The position numbers and the translations under genes are program-made. Under the pieces are notes generated by a model that saw only the letters and a list, made by a program, of their open reading frames with translations, was not told the origin of the DNA and searched no databases. A stretch of 64,000 bases of DNA from Chitinophagaceae bacterium (GTDB lineage Bacteria > Bacteroidota > Bacteroidia > Chitinophagales > Chitinophagaceae), in contig JAGFIS010000024.1 of assembly GCA_024103425.1 (NCBI GenBank), positions 1 to 64,000 on the forward strand, given 5' to 3'. Positions 52,076-62,358 of the stretch are shown here, piece by piece (the first letter of the stretch is position 1; each line of letters starts with the position of its first letter).

Positions 52076-54541
52076 ATGAAACATACTTACGGGGGTTTAG
52101 CAGCAGTGATGCTGTTAGTTACATTTAATCTTTTTTACTATAATACAGTAGCACAAAAGACTACTTCTACATATTCACTTTCAGGAAAGGTAACCGATAA
52201 TTTGGGAGTGCCTCTGCAGGGGGCATCGATTTACGTGCCTGATTTGCGCAGAGGAACGATAGCCGATGCGGAGGGAAAATTTGTAATCACAGGATTACCG
52301 GCAGGAAATTATTACGTGGAGGCTTCATTTGCAGGTTATAAAACGCAAGTGCTGCCATTAAATTTTGATAAATCCCTGCAAGTGGATTTCAAGTTGGAAA
52401 TTTCGGTTACAGAAGATAAAGAAATTGTAATTACAGGAGTGTCACAGGCTACCACACTCAAGCGTAACCCTTTGCCGGTAGTCAATGTCTCCAGGCAGTT
52501 AATCCAACAGAGCCTTACTACCAACATCATTAATGTGATCGCAAGTGTGCCCGGTGTTGCGGCAGTAACAACAGGTCCGAATGTCGCAAAGCCATTCATA
52601 AGAGGTTTGGGATTCAACAGGGTGGTAACCTTGTTTGACGGGATACGTCTCGAAGGTCAACAATGGGGTGATGAACATGGAGTAGAGATAGACGAGAATA
52701 CGGTGGACAGGGCTGAAGTAGTGAAAGGCCCGGCGAGTTTGCTTTATGGTTCTGATGCTCTGGCCGGAGTTGTCAATCTTTTTCCTGCTCAGGTACTGCC
52801 ATCAGATAAAGGAAAGGGAAATGTAGCCCTGGAGTATCAGACAAATAACAATCAATTAGAAGGAACAGTAAACCTCGCGAAGAATACAGGCCCCTTTAGT
52901 TGGAGTTTAGTAGGAACTCAGAAGATAGCGGCCGATTATCAAAATAAGGTTGATGGAAGGGTATATAACACGGGATTTAATCAGTCGTCGTTATTCTTTC
53001 AATCGACACTGAATAAATCGTGGGGTTTTAGCAGGATAGGAGCTTCCTTCCTGAATCTGCTGCAGGAGATACCGGACGGTAACCGCGACTCAGCTTCCAG
53101 AAAGTTTTTGAAACCGGTATCCGATGATGATGAATTCGAGATTGTTTCAAAGAAAGAATTAAGGTCGTATAAGATCTCACCGGTTCATCAGTTGGTACGT
53201 CACATCACCCTTTACAATAGTACGAGTCTTAGGGCGGGTAGTGGAAGGGTGCTTGCAGGCATCGGATGGCAAAAGAACATCAGAAAGGAATTTGAGTCTG
53301 TTGAAGAACAGGAGGCCGAACTTTCACTCGGGCTGAGTACGCTCACCTATGATGTTAAGTATTTATCAGGTAGGCTGGGTGATATAAGGTTGACCGGTGG
53401 GGTTAACGGACTTTTGCAAAACAATAGAATTACAGGTGGCGAGGAGTTTCTGATTCCGGAGTTCAGGCAGTTTGATCTGGGACCATTTTTATTTGCAAGA
53501 TACAATCGAGAAAAACTGCAAATCGATGGTGGTATCAGGATGGATTTCAGGCATGTAAATGCTGATGCATTGTATGTTAAAGAGGTTGACGGAGAGGAGG
53601 TCCCTGTAACAGGAATTGACACAGTTGGAGCTGAAAGATTGTTCGCGAATTATAGTAATAATTTTACCGGTTTGAGCGGGAGCATTGGCTTCTCTTACCG
53701 TGTGGATGAGAAATGGAATTTGAAGCTCAACGTTGCCCGTGGATTCAGGGCTCCAAACATTCCTGAAATAACCTCCAATGGTATTCATGCCGGATCGCGG
53801 ATTTATCAATTGGGTAATTCAAACTTGAAACCTGAATTCAGTTTCCAACAGGACTTAGGCGTGACCTATTCAGCTGAACACGTTACAATCGGTGCTGACA
53901 TTTTCAATAACCAGATACAGAATTATATCTTCAACACAAAGCTGGTGAATGCTGCCGGAGAAGATACTGTTGTTGTACCCGGATATGAAACCTTTAGATA
54001 TACAGCTTCAAGAGCGCATTTGTGGGGTGGTGAGTTCCTGATCGATTTACATCCTCATCCGTTAGATTGGCTGCATTTTGAAAATTCGTTTTCTTTTATT
54101 CTTGCACGTAATCTGGGTACAAAGACACACGGTGTTAATGCTGAAGAAAAATACCTCCCCTTTATTCCGCCGCTCCATGGTAAATCAGAGCTGAGAGCGA
54201 GTTTCAGAGAATGGAAGCAACTGGAAAATATATTCATCAAGTTGCAACTCGAATTGTTTGCTGCGCAAAACAGATTCTACGCTATGAATGCGACTGAGAG
54301 CCGAACAGCGGGATATCAACTTCTTAATTTTGGAGTAGGTGCCGGCATAATCAACAAGAAGGGAGTGACTGTTTTAAATCTTTCTCTTCTGTGTAACAAC
54401 GTTTTAAATGCAGCCTATCAATCGCACCTGAGCAGATTGAAGTATTTTGAAGAATATCCGGATCATCCGGGAGGGCGGTATGGTATCTACGGAATGGGAA
54501 GAAATGTGAGCTTAAAGCTTTCTGTGCCATTTAATATTTGA
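52076..54541 (+). CDS. TonB-dependent outer-membrane receptor
   Basis: An 821-residue receptor. A signal peptide (residues 1-27) is followed by a CarboxypepD regulatory domain (SGKVTDNLGVPLQGASIYVP, about 34-110), then a plug (NPLPVVNVSRQL, PFIRGLGFNRVVTLFDGIRL, VVKGPASLLYGSDALAGVV) and a 22-strand barrel ending in a terminal aromatic-rich strand (FNI). It is not the long SusC type: no SusD follows. The DEHGVEID plug loop and the small Cys/His partner suggest a metal or chelate substrate, which is inference. Confidence 0.93.
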   Translation: MKHTYGGLAAVMLLVTFNLFYYNTVAQKTTSTYSLSGKVTDNLGVPLQGASIYVPDLRRGTIADAEGKFVITGLPAGNYYVEASFAGYKTQVLPLNFDKSLQVDFKLEISVTEDKEIVITGVSQATTLKRNPLPVVNVSRQLIQQSLTTNIINVIASVPGVAAVTTGPNVAKPFIRGLGFNRVVTLFDGIRLEGQQWGDEHGVEIDENTVDRAEVVKGPASLLYGSDALAGVVNLFPAQVLPSDKGKGNVALEYQTNNNQLEGTVNLAKNTGPFSWSLVGTQKIAADYQNKVDGRVYNTGFNQSSLFFQSTLNKSWGFSRIGASFLNLLQEIPDGNRDSASRKFLKPVSDDDEFEIVSKKELRSYKISPVHQLVRHITLYNSTSLRAGSGRVLAGIGWQKNIRKEFESVEEQEAELSLGLSTLTYDVKYLSGRLGDIRLTGGVNGLLQNNRITGGEEFLIPEFRQFDLGPFLFARYNREKLQIDGGIRMDFRHVNADALYVKEVDGEEVPVTGIDTVGAERLFANYSNNFTGLSGSIGFSYRVDEKWNLKLNVARGFRAPNIPEITSNGIHAGSRIYQLGNSNLKPEFSFQQDLGVTYSAEHVTIGADIFNNQIQNYIFNTKLVNAAGEDTVVVPGYETFRYTASRAHLWGGEFLIDLHPHPLDWLHFENSFSFILARNLGTKTHGVNAEEKYLPFIPPLHGKSELRASFREWKQLENIFIKLQLELFAAQNRFYAMNATESRTAGYQLLNFGVGAGIINKKGVTVLNLSLLCNNVLNAAYQSHLSRLKYFEEYPDHPGGRYGIYGMGRNVSLKLSVPFNI

Positions 54542-54580
54542 AGTACAGGAAATACTTAGAGTGAAGTGTTTTGTACTTCA
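54539..54580. repeat. 9-bp inverted repeat at convergent gene ends
   Basis: TGAAGTACA (54539-54547) and TGTACTTCA (54572-54580) form a stem that spans both stop codons. No strong T-run is present. It may act as a weak bidirectional terminator between the receptor and the histidine kinase. Confidence 0.5.
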
Positions 54581-56658
54581 TCGTTTTGAGCGATCTCATC
54601 TCTTTTCCCGAAGCTGGTCATCGGAATAACAATTTCAATTTCACTTCCTTCACCCGGACTTGAATAGAGATTCATCTTGCCGGAGAAGAGTTCTGCCCTG
54701 CGTCGCATATTAGATAAACCTATCCCGGCAGTTATTTCTTCAGGATCAAAACCGACACCGTCGTCGGATATTAATAAACGAAGGTTGTTTTTATGTAACA
54801 CCAGATCGAGTTTTATTTCGTTGGCATTAGCGTATTTAAGGATATTACGTAATCCTTCCTGTGTAATGCGGTAGAGGTTCAGTTGAAGATCCTGGCTGAT
54901 TTGATAGGCCTCAAATGCAGGATCAAAATAGAAATTAAAATTGTATTTGTCCTGAATCTTGAAAGTATCTATCAGTCTCAGTATAGCATCTTTAAGCGAA
55001 CCCTTCTGGAAGAATACAGGTGCCAGCCTGTGCGACAGGTTTCGGATTTCCTCAGTTGCGAGTGTCAGACATTCTATCGTCTGTTTGTATGCATTCTCTC
55101 CTGACGAATCCAAAGCCCCTTTGAGTAAACCCAAATTCATCTTTGCAGCTGCCATTAGCTGGCCGATGTTATCGTGTAGTTCACTGCCGAGTTCATAGCG
55201 TTCATCTTCCTGAGTCTTAAGGATAGCCTGGTTGATCCGTTTTTCGTTTTGCGTTTTCTCGGTTATGTCTGTTATGGAAGACATAATCAGTGTTACATCA
55301 TTTAGCACTATCTTGGAGGCGTAAACGTCAGCATCTATCATTGTACCGTCTTTCTTGACATGTTTGTAAACCTGATTATGAATATGGTTTTCTTTTACAA
55401 TACGCCTGATGGCTTCTGATGTGCGTGCGATTTCTTCGTACGGTCTGATGTCCATAATGGTTCGCTGAAGAAACTCTTCACGTGTGTAACCATATAACAG
55501 TATAGCCGAAGCATTTACAAGAACGAATCTCAGTGTTACCGGGTCAAAGGCAAACATGGCGGCAGGAGCCAGGTCGAAGAGTTGCTTGAATTTATTTTCA
55601 GACTCTCTGAGGGATTTTTGAAGGAGAATCTTTTCTGTAACATCGTTGAAGAAACTGGTTGCTCCTGCAAATTTGTTGTTTTGAAATTCCCAGATAAGAC
55701 TTCCTTCTATATACACCTTTTCGCCATTCTTGCTTTTTAGAACACAAAATATTTTTTGTTCAGGTGTTTTCTTTTGTCCGGTCACCAGATCTGCTATATA
55801 ATCGAGATACTCTTCATCAATAATGTCTAACAGGTTGAGCACTTCCAGCTCCTTGTCAGAATATCCTAACCTTTCTCTTACTTTTTTATTAGCAAAGAGA
55901 ATTCTTCCCTTTTCATCTATCCGGCTTATGAACTCGTGTGCCTCTTCTACGAATATGCGGTATCTGTTTTCAGTCTCGCGCAGTCTGGCTTTATTTTTAA
56001 TGGTTGCAAGATGGTTCAACAGAAGAATAATTCCCAGAACTATGAGTATTAAAACAATAAGGGTTGCCGTTAGGCGGCTGAGCTGCCGGGTGAAAGTAAT
56101 TTGCTCGCTGAGTTCCGCTTCTTTTTCCTGGTCGATTTGAGAAGAGAGAAGGCTGAGTTTGTAATGGGCTAGCTGAAGTGCCGGAAAGAGTATTTCGTTA
56201 ATATAGCTATCCGCTTCTCTTGCGGCAGGGATATTATTATTGTTGAAGTAAGTAAATACTTCTTCACCTTTTTTTTCCAGATTTTGCTTCGCAAGTATGA
56301 GGCTGTCAAAAAGTGCTCTTTTTTCCTTGCCGAAAATCAGCTTTTCATATTTTGAAAATGTCTCTGATAGTTTAGCATATTCATTACGAACCTTTTTTTG
56401 CAGTTCCAATTCTTCTTCAGACGAATGGCGGTAGATCAGTTCGAGAGCATGTATCCGAGCGATGAACATACTCTTTTGAGCTTCAGAGAGTAATTCCTGC
56501 CGTTGAGCAGATCTTTGAGATAGTTTCTGAAGGTCTTTATTTGCAGATTTAAGTTTCTGAGATTCAAAAATCCTGATAAACAAAAGCGAAGCCACCAAAA
56601 AGATGTACAGTGCCAGAAGCGTATGAGTAATGGATATTTTGGATAATAATTTTCTCAT
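54556..56658 (-). CDS. Orphan PAS-domain sensor histidine kinase
   Basis: A 700-residue kinase. It has an N-terminal membrane helix (ITHTLLALYIFLVASLLFI), a periplasmic four-helix CHASE3-like domain (about 35-190), a second helix (TATLIVLILIVLGIILLL), two PAS domains (about 225-470), a HisKA_3-type box with H495 (SELHDNIGQ) and a HATPase (DDGVGFDPEEITAGIGLSNM). No response regulator gene is adjacent. The start at 56658 gives MRKLLSK; the 11 codons upstream add nothing recognisable. Confidence 0.9.
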   Translation of the reverse strand: MRKLLSKISITHTLLALYIFLVASLLFIRIFESQKLKSANKDLQKLSQRSAQRQELLSEAQKSMFIARIHALELIYRHSSEEELELQKKVRNEYAKLSETFSKYEKLIFGKEKRALFDSLILAKQNLEKKGEEVFTYFNNNNIPAAREADSYINEILFPALQLAHYKLSLLSSQIDQEKEAELSEQITFTRQLSRLTATLIVLILIVLGIILLLNHLATIKNKARLRETENRYRIFVEEAHEFISRIDEKGRILFANKKVRERLGYSDKELEVLNLLDIIDEEYLDYIADLVTGQKKTPEQKIFCVLKSKNGEKVYIEGSLIWEFQNNKFAGATSFFNDVTEKILLQKSLRESENKFKQLFDLAPAAMFAFDPVTLRFVLVNASAILLYGYTREEFLQRTIMDIRPYEEIARTSEAIRRIVKENHIHNQVYKHVKKDGTMIDADVYASKIVLNDVTLIMSSITDITEKTQNEKRINQAILKTQEDERYELGSELHDNIGQLMAAAKMNLGLLKGALDSSGENAYKQTIECLTLATEEIRNLSHRLAPVFFQKGSLKDAILRLIDTFKIQDKYNFNFYFDPAFEAYQISQDLQLNLYRITQEGLRNILKYANANEIKLDLVLHKNNLRLLISDDGVGFDPEEITAGIGLSNMRRRAELFSGKMNLYSSPGEGSEIEIVIPMTSFGKRDEIAQNDEVQNTSL

Positions 56659-57067
56659 TTGAAATGGCGGACAAAAGGGCTTAGAAATCATCCGGAAAAA
56701 CTAGATGCCGGATAAAATCAATATTTCATGGTTAGTTAGGAATATGAATAGGTTAAATATGCTTGTTTATCAATCAGTTAATTTTATTTCTTTCAGAAGT
56801 AGCTCATTAATGTCCTGCTCATTTGCTGATTTTTAAGCTATAAGAACAAAACACTGCTATCACCTCAATCAGTTTATTATTAATTATCATATAAAGGTAA
56901 AACAAGATAAATCCACAAGTAATTTACTGCCATTACTACAGTAGATTTCCCTTTTCTGCCAAATACGTGACAAAAGTCCTTGTGGCACCAAAATTGAAAA
57001 TATACTGAGACAGTTAAATTGTCGTTTCTTATAACGAAAAAGTAGTGCGAAGAATTATATAGTTGTA
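56659..57067. other. A/T-rich divergent intergenic region
   Basis: 409 bases between the histidine kinase and lon with no gene. It contains many A/T runs and the candidate sigma-54-like site at 56983-56997. No other structured element is evident. Confidence 0.5.
56983..56997 (+). promoter_or_regulatory. Sigma-54-like site upstream of lon
   Basis: TGGCACC-AAAA-TTGA resembles the -24/-12 consensus TGGCACG-N4-TTGC, except for the final C to A. It lies about 70 nt before the lon ATG. No enhancer-binding regulator is adjacent. The final C-to-A change weakens it. Confidence 0.3.
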
Positions 57068-59473
57068 ATGAATAATAATTTTTTTAAAGTGGCACCCGAG
57101 GATGAAATGGAATTTATGCCGATTATACCCTTAAACGAGGGCGTGGATGAAGACAATGGGAAAGAAGATGTACCCGACGAACTGCCCATTTTACCTCTGA
57201 GAAATACAGTTTTATTCCCGGGCGTAGTTATTCCGATTACTGCAGGTCGCGAAAAGAGTATTAAAGCCGTAAATGATGCATATAAATCTCATAAACTTAT
57301 TGGTGTTGTAGCTCAAAAAGACAGTAATGTAGAAGAGCCAAAAGCAGAAGATCTGGCGAGTGTGGGATCAATAGCCAGGATTATTAAAATGATCCGGATG
57401 CCGGATGGCGGGTTAACGGTGATTATGCAGGGAAAGACCCGTTTTGAGATGGGGGATGTGCTGAGTGAAGATCCTTATTTCAGAGCTAAAATCAAGGTAT
57501 TACCTGATGACGAATATCAGAAGGATGAGTCTTTTGATGCGATGGTAGCTTCTATCAAAGACCTGGCAGATGAGATTATCAGTCTTTCGCCAAACGTACC
57601 CTCTGAAGCAAATATCATCCTTAAGAATATTGAGAATCCTTCTTTTCTGATTCATTTTATCAGTAGCAACTTCAATAGCAATATTGCAGATAAACAGAGG
57701 CTGCTGGAGATTAATGATTTAAAACAACGAGCCGAGTTATTGCTCAGTTTGTTGCAAACAGAGTTGCAATATGCCGAGCTTAAGAACAAGGTTACAACCA
57801 AGACGAGAGCCGAACTGGATAAACAGCAGAAAGACTACTTCCTGCAGCAGCAATTAAAAGCCATCAGGGAAGAGTTAGGAGGTGAGAATCTTGAGGAAGT
57901 AAAAGAGCTGCAGCACAGGGCAGAGTCTAAGAAATGGCCCAAAACTGCAAAAGAAGCTTTTGAAAAAGGGATTGAGAAGCTGGAGCGCATGCACCCCTCG
58001 ACTCCCGATTATTCTCTTATTTACAATCACCTCGATCTGATGCTCGATCTTCCGTGGGATGAGGTGACAAAAGATGAGTACGATTTAAAGAAGGCCAAGA
58101 AGATTCTGGATCACGATCATTATGGCATGAACGAGATCAAAGAGCGTCTGCTCGAATACCTGGCCGTATTAAAGTTGAAAGGAGATATGAAGAGTCCGAT
58201 TCTGTGCTTTGTCGGTCCTCCGGGTATTGGTAAGACATCATTGGGCAGAAGTATTGCTAATGCAATCGGAAGAAAGTATGTGAGAGTGAGCCTTGGCGGA
58301 TTGCATGATGAAAGTGAGATCAGAGGTCACCGTAAAACTTATATCGGTGCCATGCCCGGAAGAATTATTCAGTCCATCAGGAAAGCCGGTTCTTCAAACC
58401 CCGTGATTATTCTCGACGAGATAGATAAAGTGGGCTCTGATTTTCGTGGCGATCCGTCATCGGCTTTGTTGGAAGTATTGGATCCCGAACAGAATAACGC
58501 CTTCTACGATAACTATCTTGAGATAGAATACGACCTGAGCAAGGTACTGTTCATTACAACCGCTAACTCATTACAGGAGATTCAACCTGCGCTGCGCGAC
58601 AGGTTAGAGATTATCAGTCTGAACGGATATGCTACTGAAGAAAAAATTCAGATAGCCAAGCACCATCTGGTGCCTAAGCAGAAAGCGGCACATGGGCTGG
58701 ACAAGCCTTCTTTCAAAATCAGCGATAAGGTTTTAGAGAAAATCATCCAGGATTATACCCGAGAAAGTGGGGTGCGCGAGCTCAACCGTATGCTGGCCTC
58801 CATCATGCGTAAGCTGGCGAAGGAACTGTTGACGAAAGGAAAGCTGAAAGCATCTCTATCACTGAAAGATGTAGAAAAGTATCTGGGCAAACCCAAGTAC
58901 AGCAACGAAACTTATAAGATGGCCAATATGCCCGGTGTTGCTGTAGGCCTTGCTTATACATATGTTGGTGGTGATATCCTCTTTATAGAGGCGACTGTTG
59001 TAGAAGAAGGAAAAGGAGAATTGAGCCTTACCGGTAACCTTGGAAATGTGATGAAGGAGAGTGCCTCTACGGCTTTGAGTTATCTGCAGGCCAATGCGAA
59101 AAAGTACAAGATAGATCCAAAGGTTTTCGCCATAAGTAAAATTCATATACACGTGCCTGAAGGAGCCGTACCGAAAGACGGTCCAAGTGCCGGTGTTACT
59201 TTGATGACTGCCCTGGCTTCTGCCTTTACCCGTAAGAAAGTAAAACCCTACCTGGCAATGACAGGAGAGATTACCCTTCGTGGGCAAGTATTGCCGGTTG
59301 GTGGTATCAAAGAGAAGGTGCTTGCAGCCAAACGGGCAGGTATGCGTGAAATAATTCTGCCGGTTCAAAATGAAAAGGACGTTAATGAAATTAATCCTGA
59401 TTTTATAAAGGGTATTCAGTTCCATTACGCAAAGACTATGAGTCAGGTGCTCGATCTGGCTTTGGCGGAGTGA
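57068..59473 (+). CDS. lon: ATP-dependent protease Lon
   Basis: An 801-residue LonA. The N-terminal LON substrate domain is preceded by an acidic stretch ([13 protein letters not shown]). The AAA+ domain has [14 protein letters not shown] and [11 protein letters not shown]. The protease domain has the Ser-Lys dyad S707 (KDGPSAG) and K750 ([14 protein letters not shown]), spaced by 43 as in E. coli. It degrades misfolded and regulatory proteins. Confidence 0.98.
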   Translation: MNNNFFKVAPEDEMEFMPIIPLNEGVDEDNGKEDVPDELPILPLRNTVLFPGVVIPITAGREKSIKAVNDAYKSHKLIGVVAQKDSNVEEPKAEDLASVGSIARIIKMIRMPDGGLTVIMQGKTRFEMGDVLSEDPYFRAKIKVLPDDEYQKDESFDAMVASIKDLADEIISLSPNVPSEANIILKNIENPSFLIHFISSNFNSNIADKQRLLEINDLKQRAELLLSLLQTELQYAELKNKVTTKTRAELDKQQKDYFLQQQLKAIREELGGENLEEVKELQHRAESKKWPKTAKEAFEKGIEKLERMHPSTPDYSLIYNHLDLMLDLPWDEVTKDEYDLKKAKKILDHDHYGMNEIKERLLEYLAVLKLKGDMKSPILCFVGPPGIGKTSLGRSIANAIGRKYVRVSLGGLHDESEIRGHRKTYIGAMPGRIIQSIRKAGSSNPVIILDEIDKVGSDFRGDPSSALLEVLDPEQNNAFYDNYLEIEYDLSKVLFITTANSLQEIQPALRDRLEIISLNGYATEEKIQIAKHHLVPKQKAAHGLDKPSFKISDKVLEKIIQDYTRESGVRELNRMLASIMRKLAKELLTKGKLKASLSLKDVEKYLGKPKYSNETYKMANMPGVAVGLAYTYVGGDILFIEATVVEEGKGELSLTGNLGNVMKESASTALSYLQANAKKYKIDPKVFAISKIHIHVPEGAVPKDGPSAGVTLMTALASAFTRKKVKPYLAMTGEITLRGQVLPVGGIKEKVLAAKRAGMREIILPVQNEKDVNEINPDFIKGIQFHYAKTMSQVLDLALAE

Positions 59474-59716
59474 GTCAGTATCTTTATTTGTTTAAGGGTT
59501 TATTTGTTTAGCACTTTTTAGTTATGAACTGTGAGTGTATAGTGATGAGAGCGTTGCCGTTTATTTGTTTATGTGTTCAGAGGTTTAGTTTTCACGAACA
59601 CCGAACCACAAACCACGAACACCGAACCTTGATCCTTCAATCTTGAATTTTCAATCTTATAGTAATCGTTAATTTTGAATAGCTTTTCAAAAGAAAAATA
59701 ATTAACGGTTATCAAT
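59474..59716. repeat. Low-complexity tract between lon and ppc
   Basis: TTTATTTGTTTA repeats occur at 59482-59510 and again near 59557. A 15-bp direct repeat CACGAACACCGAACC is at 59593-59607 and 59614-59628. TTCAATC units follow (59636-59660). The 16-mer CCACGAACACCGAACC at 59613-59628 is the exact complement of 20184-20199. No gene is seen. Confidence 0.65.
59670..59677 (+). promoter_or_regulatory. -7 promoter box of ppc
   Basis: TAATTTTG, exact TAnnTTTG, lies 39 nt before the ppc start and inside the end of the repeat tract. The -33 spacing is poor. Confidence 0.45.
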
Positions 59717-62290
59717 ATGAATCCTTCCGGTTTGGGTGCAGTAAAAGAATTTGACAATCTGATAGCTCTGAAGTTTCAGTTGTATAACAGCCTGTTTACG
59801 TCTTTGCCTTTTCAGAAGATTGAGAAGACGGGAATATTGCTTTCGCTGTTTCAAAACCGGTGTGAAGAAAGTTATCCTAAAGGAAAAAGTCCGGTACAGA
59901 TTGTAGAAGATTTTTTCGGTAGTACAGAAGGATTCGGAACCGAACAGTTACAGAACGATTTGTTGTTTCGGTTTATTCAGTATGCAGAGCGGCAGGTGGT
60001 ATTGTTTGATGCGCTGGAAGATGCGGGCTTCAACAGAGTCAACGACATAACAGGTAAGGGCACGCTAAAGCAGTTAGAAATGCAGGTATCCCAAAACCAA
60101 AAAGAAGAGGAATTGAGAGAAAAACTGAAGTCTTTTGCCGTACAGCCTGTTCTTACCGCTCACCCCACACAGTTTTATCCCGAAGAGGTTCTGGGTATAA
60201 TCCGTGACCTTTCTAAAGCTCTAGGTAAGAATAATACCGAGCAGGTAAACATATACTTGCAACAATTAGGCAAGACACCGTTTTTTAAACAGAAAAAGCC
60301 ATCGCCATATGAAGAAGCCGTACGGCTGATCTGGTTTCTGGAAAATGTGTTTTACGATGCTTGTGCCAATATTATGGTGAACCTTAAACAATCGTTTCCT
60401 GATATTGTAAATGTTTACAAACCTGTTGTGAGAATGGGCTTCTGGCCGGGAGGCGATCGCGATGGGAATCCATTTGTCAAGTCAGATACAACGTGGAAGG
60501 TTGCTTTGGCGCTAAGAAGCAGCATCTTAAAGTGCTACTACCTGCAACTGAGGAAGCTGAAGCGTAGACTGACTTTTAAGGGGATTGAAGACCTGATCAC
60601 TCCGCTTGAGCAGCGGTTATATGAAAATGTTTTTATCCCTTACAGGCAAACTTCTATCACTAAACAAGAACTGTTAGATACCATGTATCAGGTGAGGAAG
60701 ATTATTGTGGAACAGCATGATGGCCTGTTCCTGCACCTGGTAGATAATCTCATTACCAAGATTCATATTTTCGGATTGTACTTTGCCGTTCTGGACGTCA
60801 GACAGGATAGCAGTATTCATAAAAAGTTGTACAGGGAACTGGAAAGAATGTCGCTTATCCCCGAAGGTTATAACGGTCTGAGCGATACTGATAAAATTGA
60901 CTGGCTGACTACACACACCTGCGATTTGAACGGTATTTCTTTCGGGGAAGCAACACTTGATGATACTCCGGGAAGCATGCGGACCATGAAAGATATCCAG
61001 ATGGTAAATGGTGAGGTGGGATGCAACAGATACATCATCAGCCACGCTACTTCGGCTCTCGATATTATGCAGGTGTATGCGTTATTTCTGATGAGTGGAT
61101 GGAAGGAAGAAGGCCTGACTGTTGATATTGCGCCGTTGATTGAAACCATCGACGACCTGCTGAATGCCGGGAAGATTATGGAAGATCTGTACCGTAATGA
61201 AACCTACAGAAGGCATCTTGAAAGACGCAATCACACACAGGTAGTGATGCTCGGCTTTTCTGATGGCAGTAAAGACGGTGGGTATCTGATGGGGAACTGG
61301 AGTATCTTCAAGGCTAAGGAAACACTTACTGCTGTATCCAAACAATACGGAATATCTGTGATATTTTTTGACGGCAGGGGAGGGCCTCCGGCGAGAGGAG
61401 GCGGCAAAACGCATCGTTTCTATGCAAGTCTCGGAAACAAAATTTCTTCTTCAGAAATTCAACTGACGATTCAGGGACAGACTATCAGTTCTAATTTCGG
61501 TACGGTTGAATCTGCGCAATATAGCCTTGAACAATTGGTGCACGCCGGTATTGCCAATGAATTATTCTCGCAAAAAGAGCCTGCGCTCAGCGATGATGAA
61601 GAGGTTCTGTTACAAAACCTGGCAGAAGAAAGTTTTGTGGCCTACAGCCGTTTGAAAGAGCATCCGCGATTTATGGACTATCTGCTGGAGGTAAGTCCGT
61701 TGAGGTTTTACAGCGACACTAATATCGGCAGCCGGCCAACAAAAAGAGGAACCGGAAAAATGACGATGGAAGATTTGAGGGCGATTCCCTTCGTCGCATC
61801 ATGGAGTCAACTCAAACAGAATGTAACCGGCTTCTATGGTGTCGGTACTGCTCTGCAAAAAGTCGAACAATCAGGGCAACTGGACCGTTTCCGTCAACTG
61901 TATCACTCTTCCCTCTTCTTCAGAACATTGATAGACAATTGTGAAATGTCGTTACAAAAATGCTTCCTGACGCTTACCGCTTACCTGAAAGACGACGAGA
62001 GATTTGGCGAGTTCTGGAGGATGATTTCAGAAGAATATCAACTGTCAGTTCAATACATCCTGAAGTTGACGGGTCACGAGCATCTGATGGAAGATTATGA
62101 GGTAGAAAGAAAATCAGTAGCATTGAGAGAGCGCATTATCCTGCCATTGTTGACGATTCAGCAGTATGCAATGACTAAGATTCGTGAATTGGAAGCCGCC
62201 GGAGCGGAGGATATTAATGAGAGTGCTTATGGCAAATTAGTAACGCGCTGCTCGTTTGGTATTATCAATGCAGCCAGAAATTCTGCATAG
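59717..62290 (+). CDS. ppc: Phosphoenolpyruvate carboxylase
   Basis: An 857-residue PEPC making oxaloacetate from PEP and bicarbonate to refill the TCA cycle. Motifs: TAHPTQFYPEEVL (the usual TAHPTE has Q), WPGGDRDGNPFV, and GRGGPPARGGGKTHRFY in place of the canonical GRGGxxGRGG. The C-terminus has the usual QIQ-like helices. The P-rich glycine loop appears in other Bacteroidota PEPCs. Regulation by effectors cannot be read from the sequence. Confidence 0.95.
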   Translation: MNPSGLGAVKEFDNLIALKFQLYNSLFTSLPFQKIEKTGILLSLFQNRCEESYPKGKSPVQIVEDFFGSTEGFGTEQLQNDLLFRFIQYAERQVVLFDALEDAGFNRVNDITGKGTLKQLEMQVSQNQKEEELREKLKSFAVQPVLTAHPTQFYPEEVLGIIRDLSKALGKNNTEQVNIYLQQLGKTPFFKQKKPSPYEEAVRLIWFLENVFYDACANIMVNLKQSFPDIVNVYKPVVRMGFWPGGDRDGNPFVKSDTTWKVALALRSSILKCYYLQLRKLKRRLTFKGIEDLITPLEQRLYENVFIPYRQTSITKQELLDTMYQVRKIIVEQHDGLFLHLVDNLITKIHIFGLYFAVLDVRQDSSIHKKLYRELERMSLIPEGYNGLSDTDKIDWLTTHTCDLNGISFGEATLDDTPGSMRTMKDIQMVNGEVGCNRYIISHATSALDIMQVYALFLMSGWKEEGLTVDIAPLIETIDDLLNAGKIMEDLYRNETYRRHLERRNHTQVVMLGFSDGSKDGGYLMGNWSIFKAKETLTAVSKQYGISVIFFDGRGGPPARGGGKTHRFYASLGNKISSSEIQLTIQGQTISSNFGTVESAQYSLEQLVHAGIANELFSQKEPALSDDEEVLLQNLAEESFVAYSRLKEHPRFMDYLLEVSPLRFYSDTNIGSRPTKRGTGKMTMEDLRAIPFVASWSQLKQNVTGFYGVGTALQKVEQSGQLDRFRQLYHSSLFFRTLIDNCEMSLQKCFLTLTAYLKDDERFGEFWRMISEEYQLSVQYILKLTGHEHLMEDYEVERKSVALRERIILPLLTIQQYAMTKIRELEAAGAEDINESAYGKLVTRCSFGIINAARNSA

Positions 62291-62358
62291 GAAATTTTTG
62301 TTCTGTTTTTCCGGTTGTGATACGAAGTCTCAAGTTAAAAAAAGGAAATGCAAGAATC

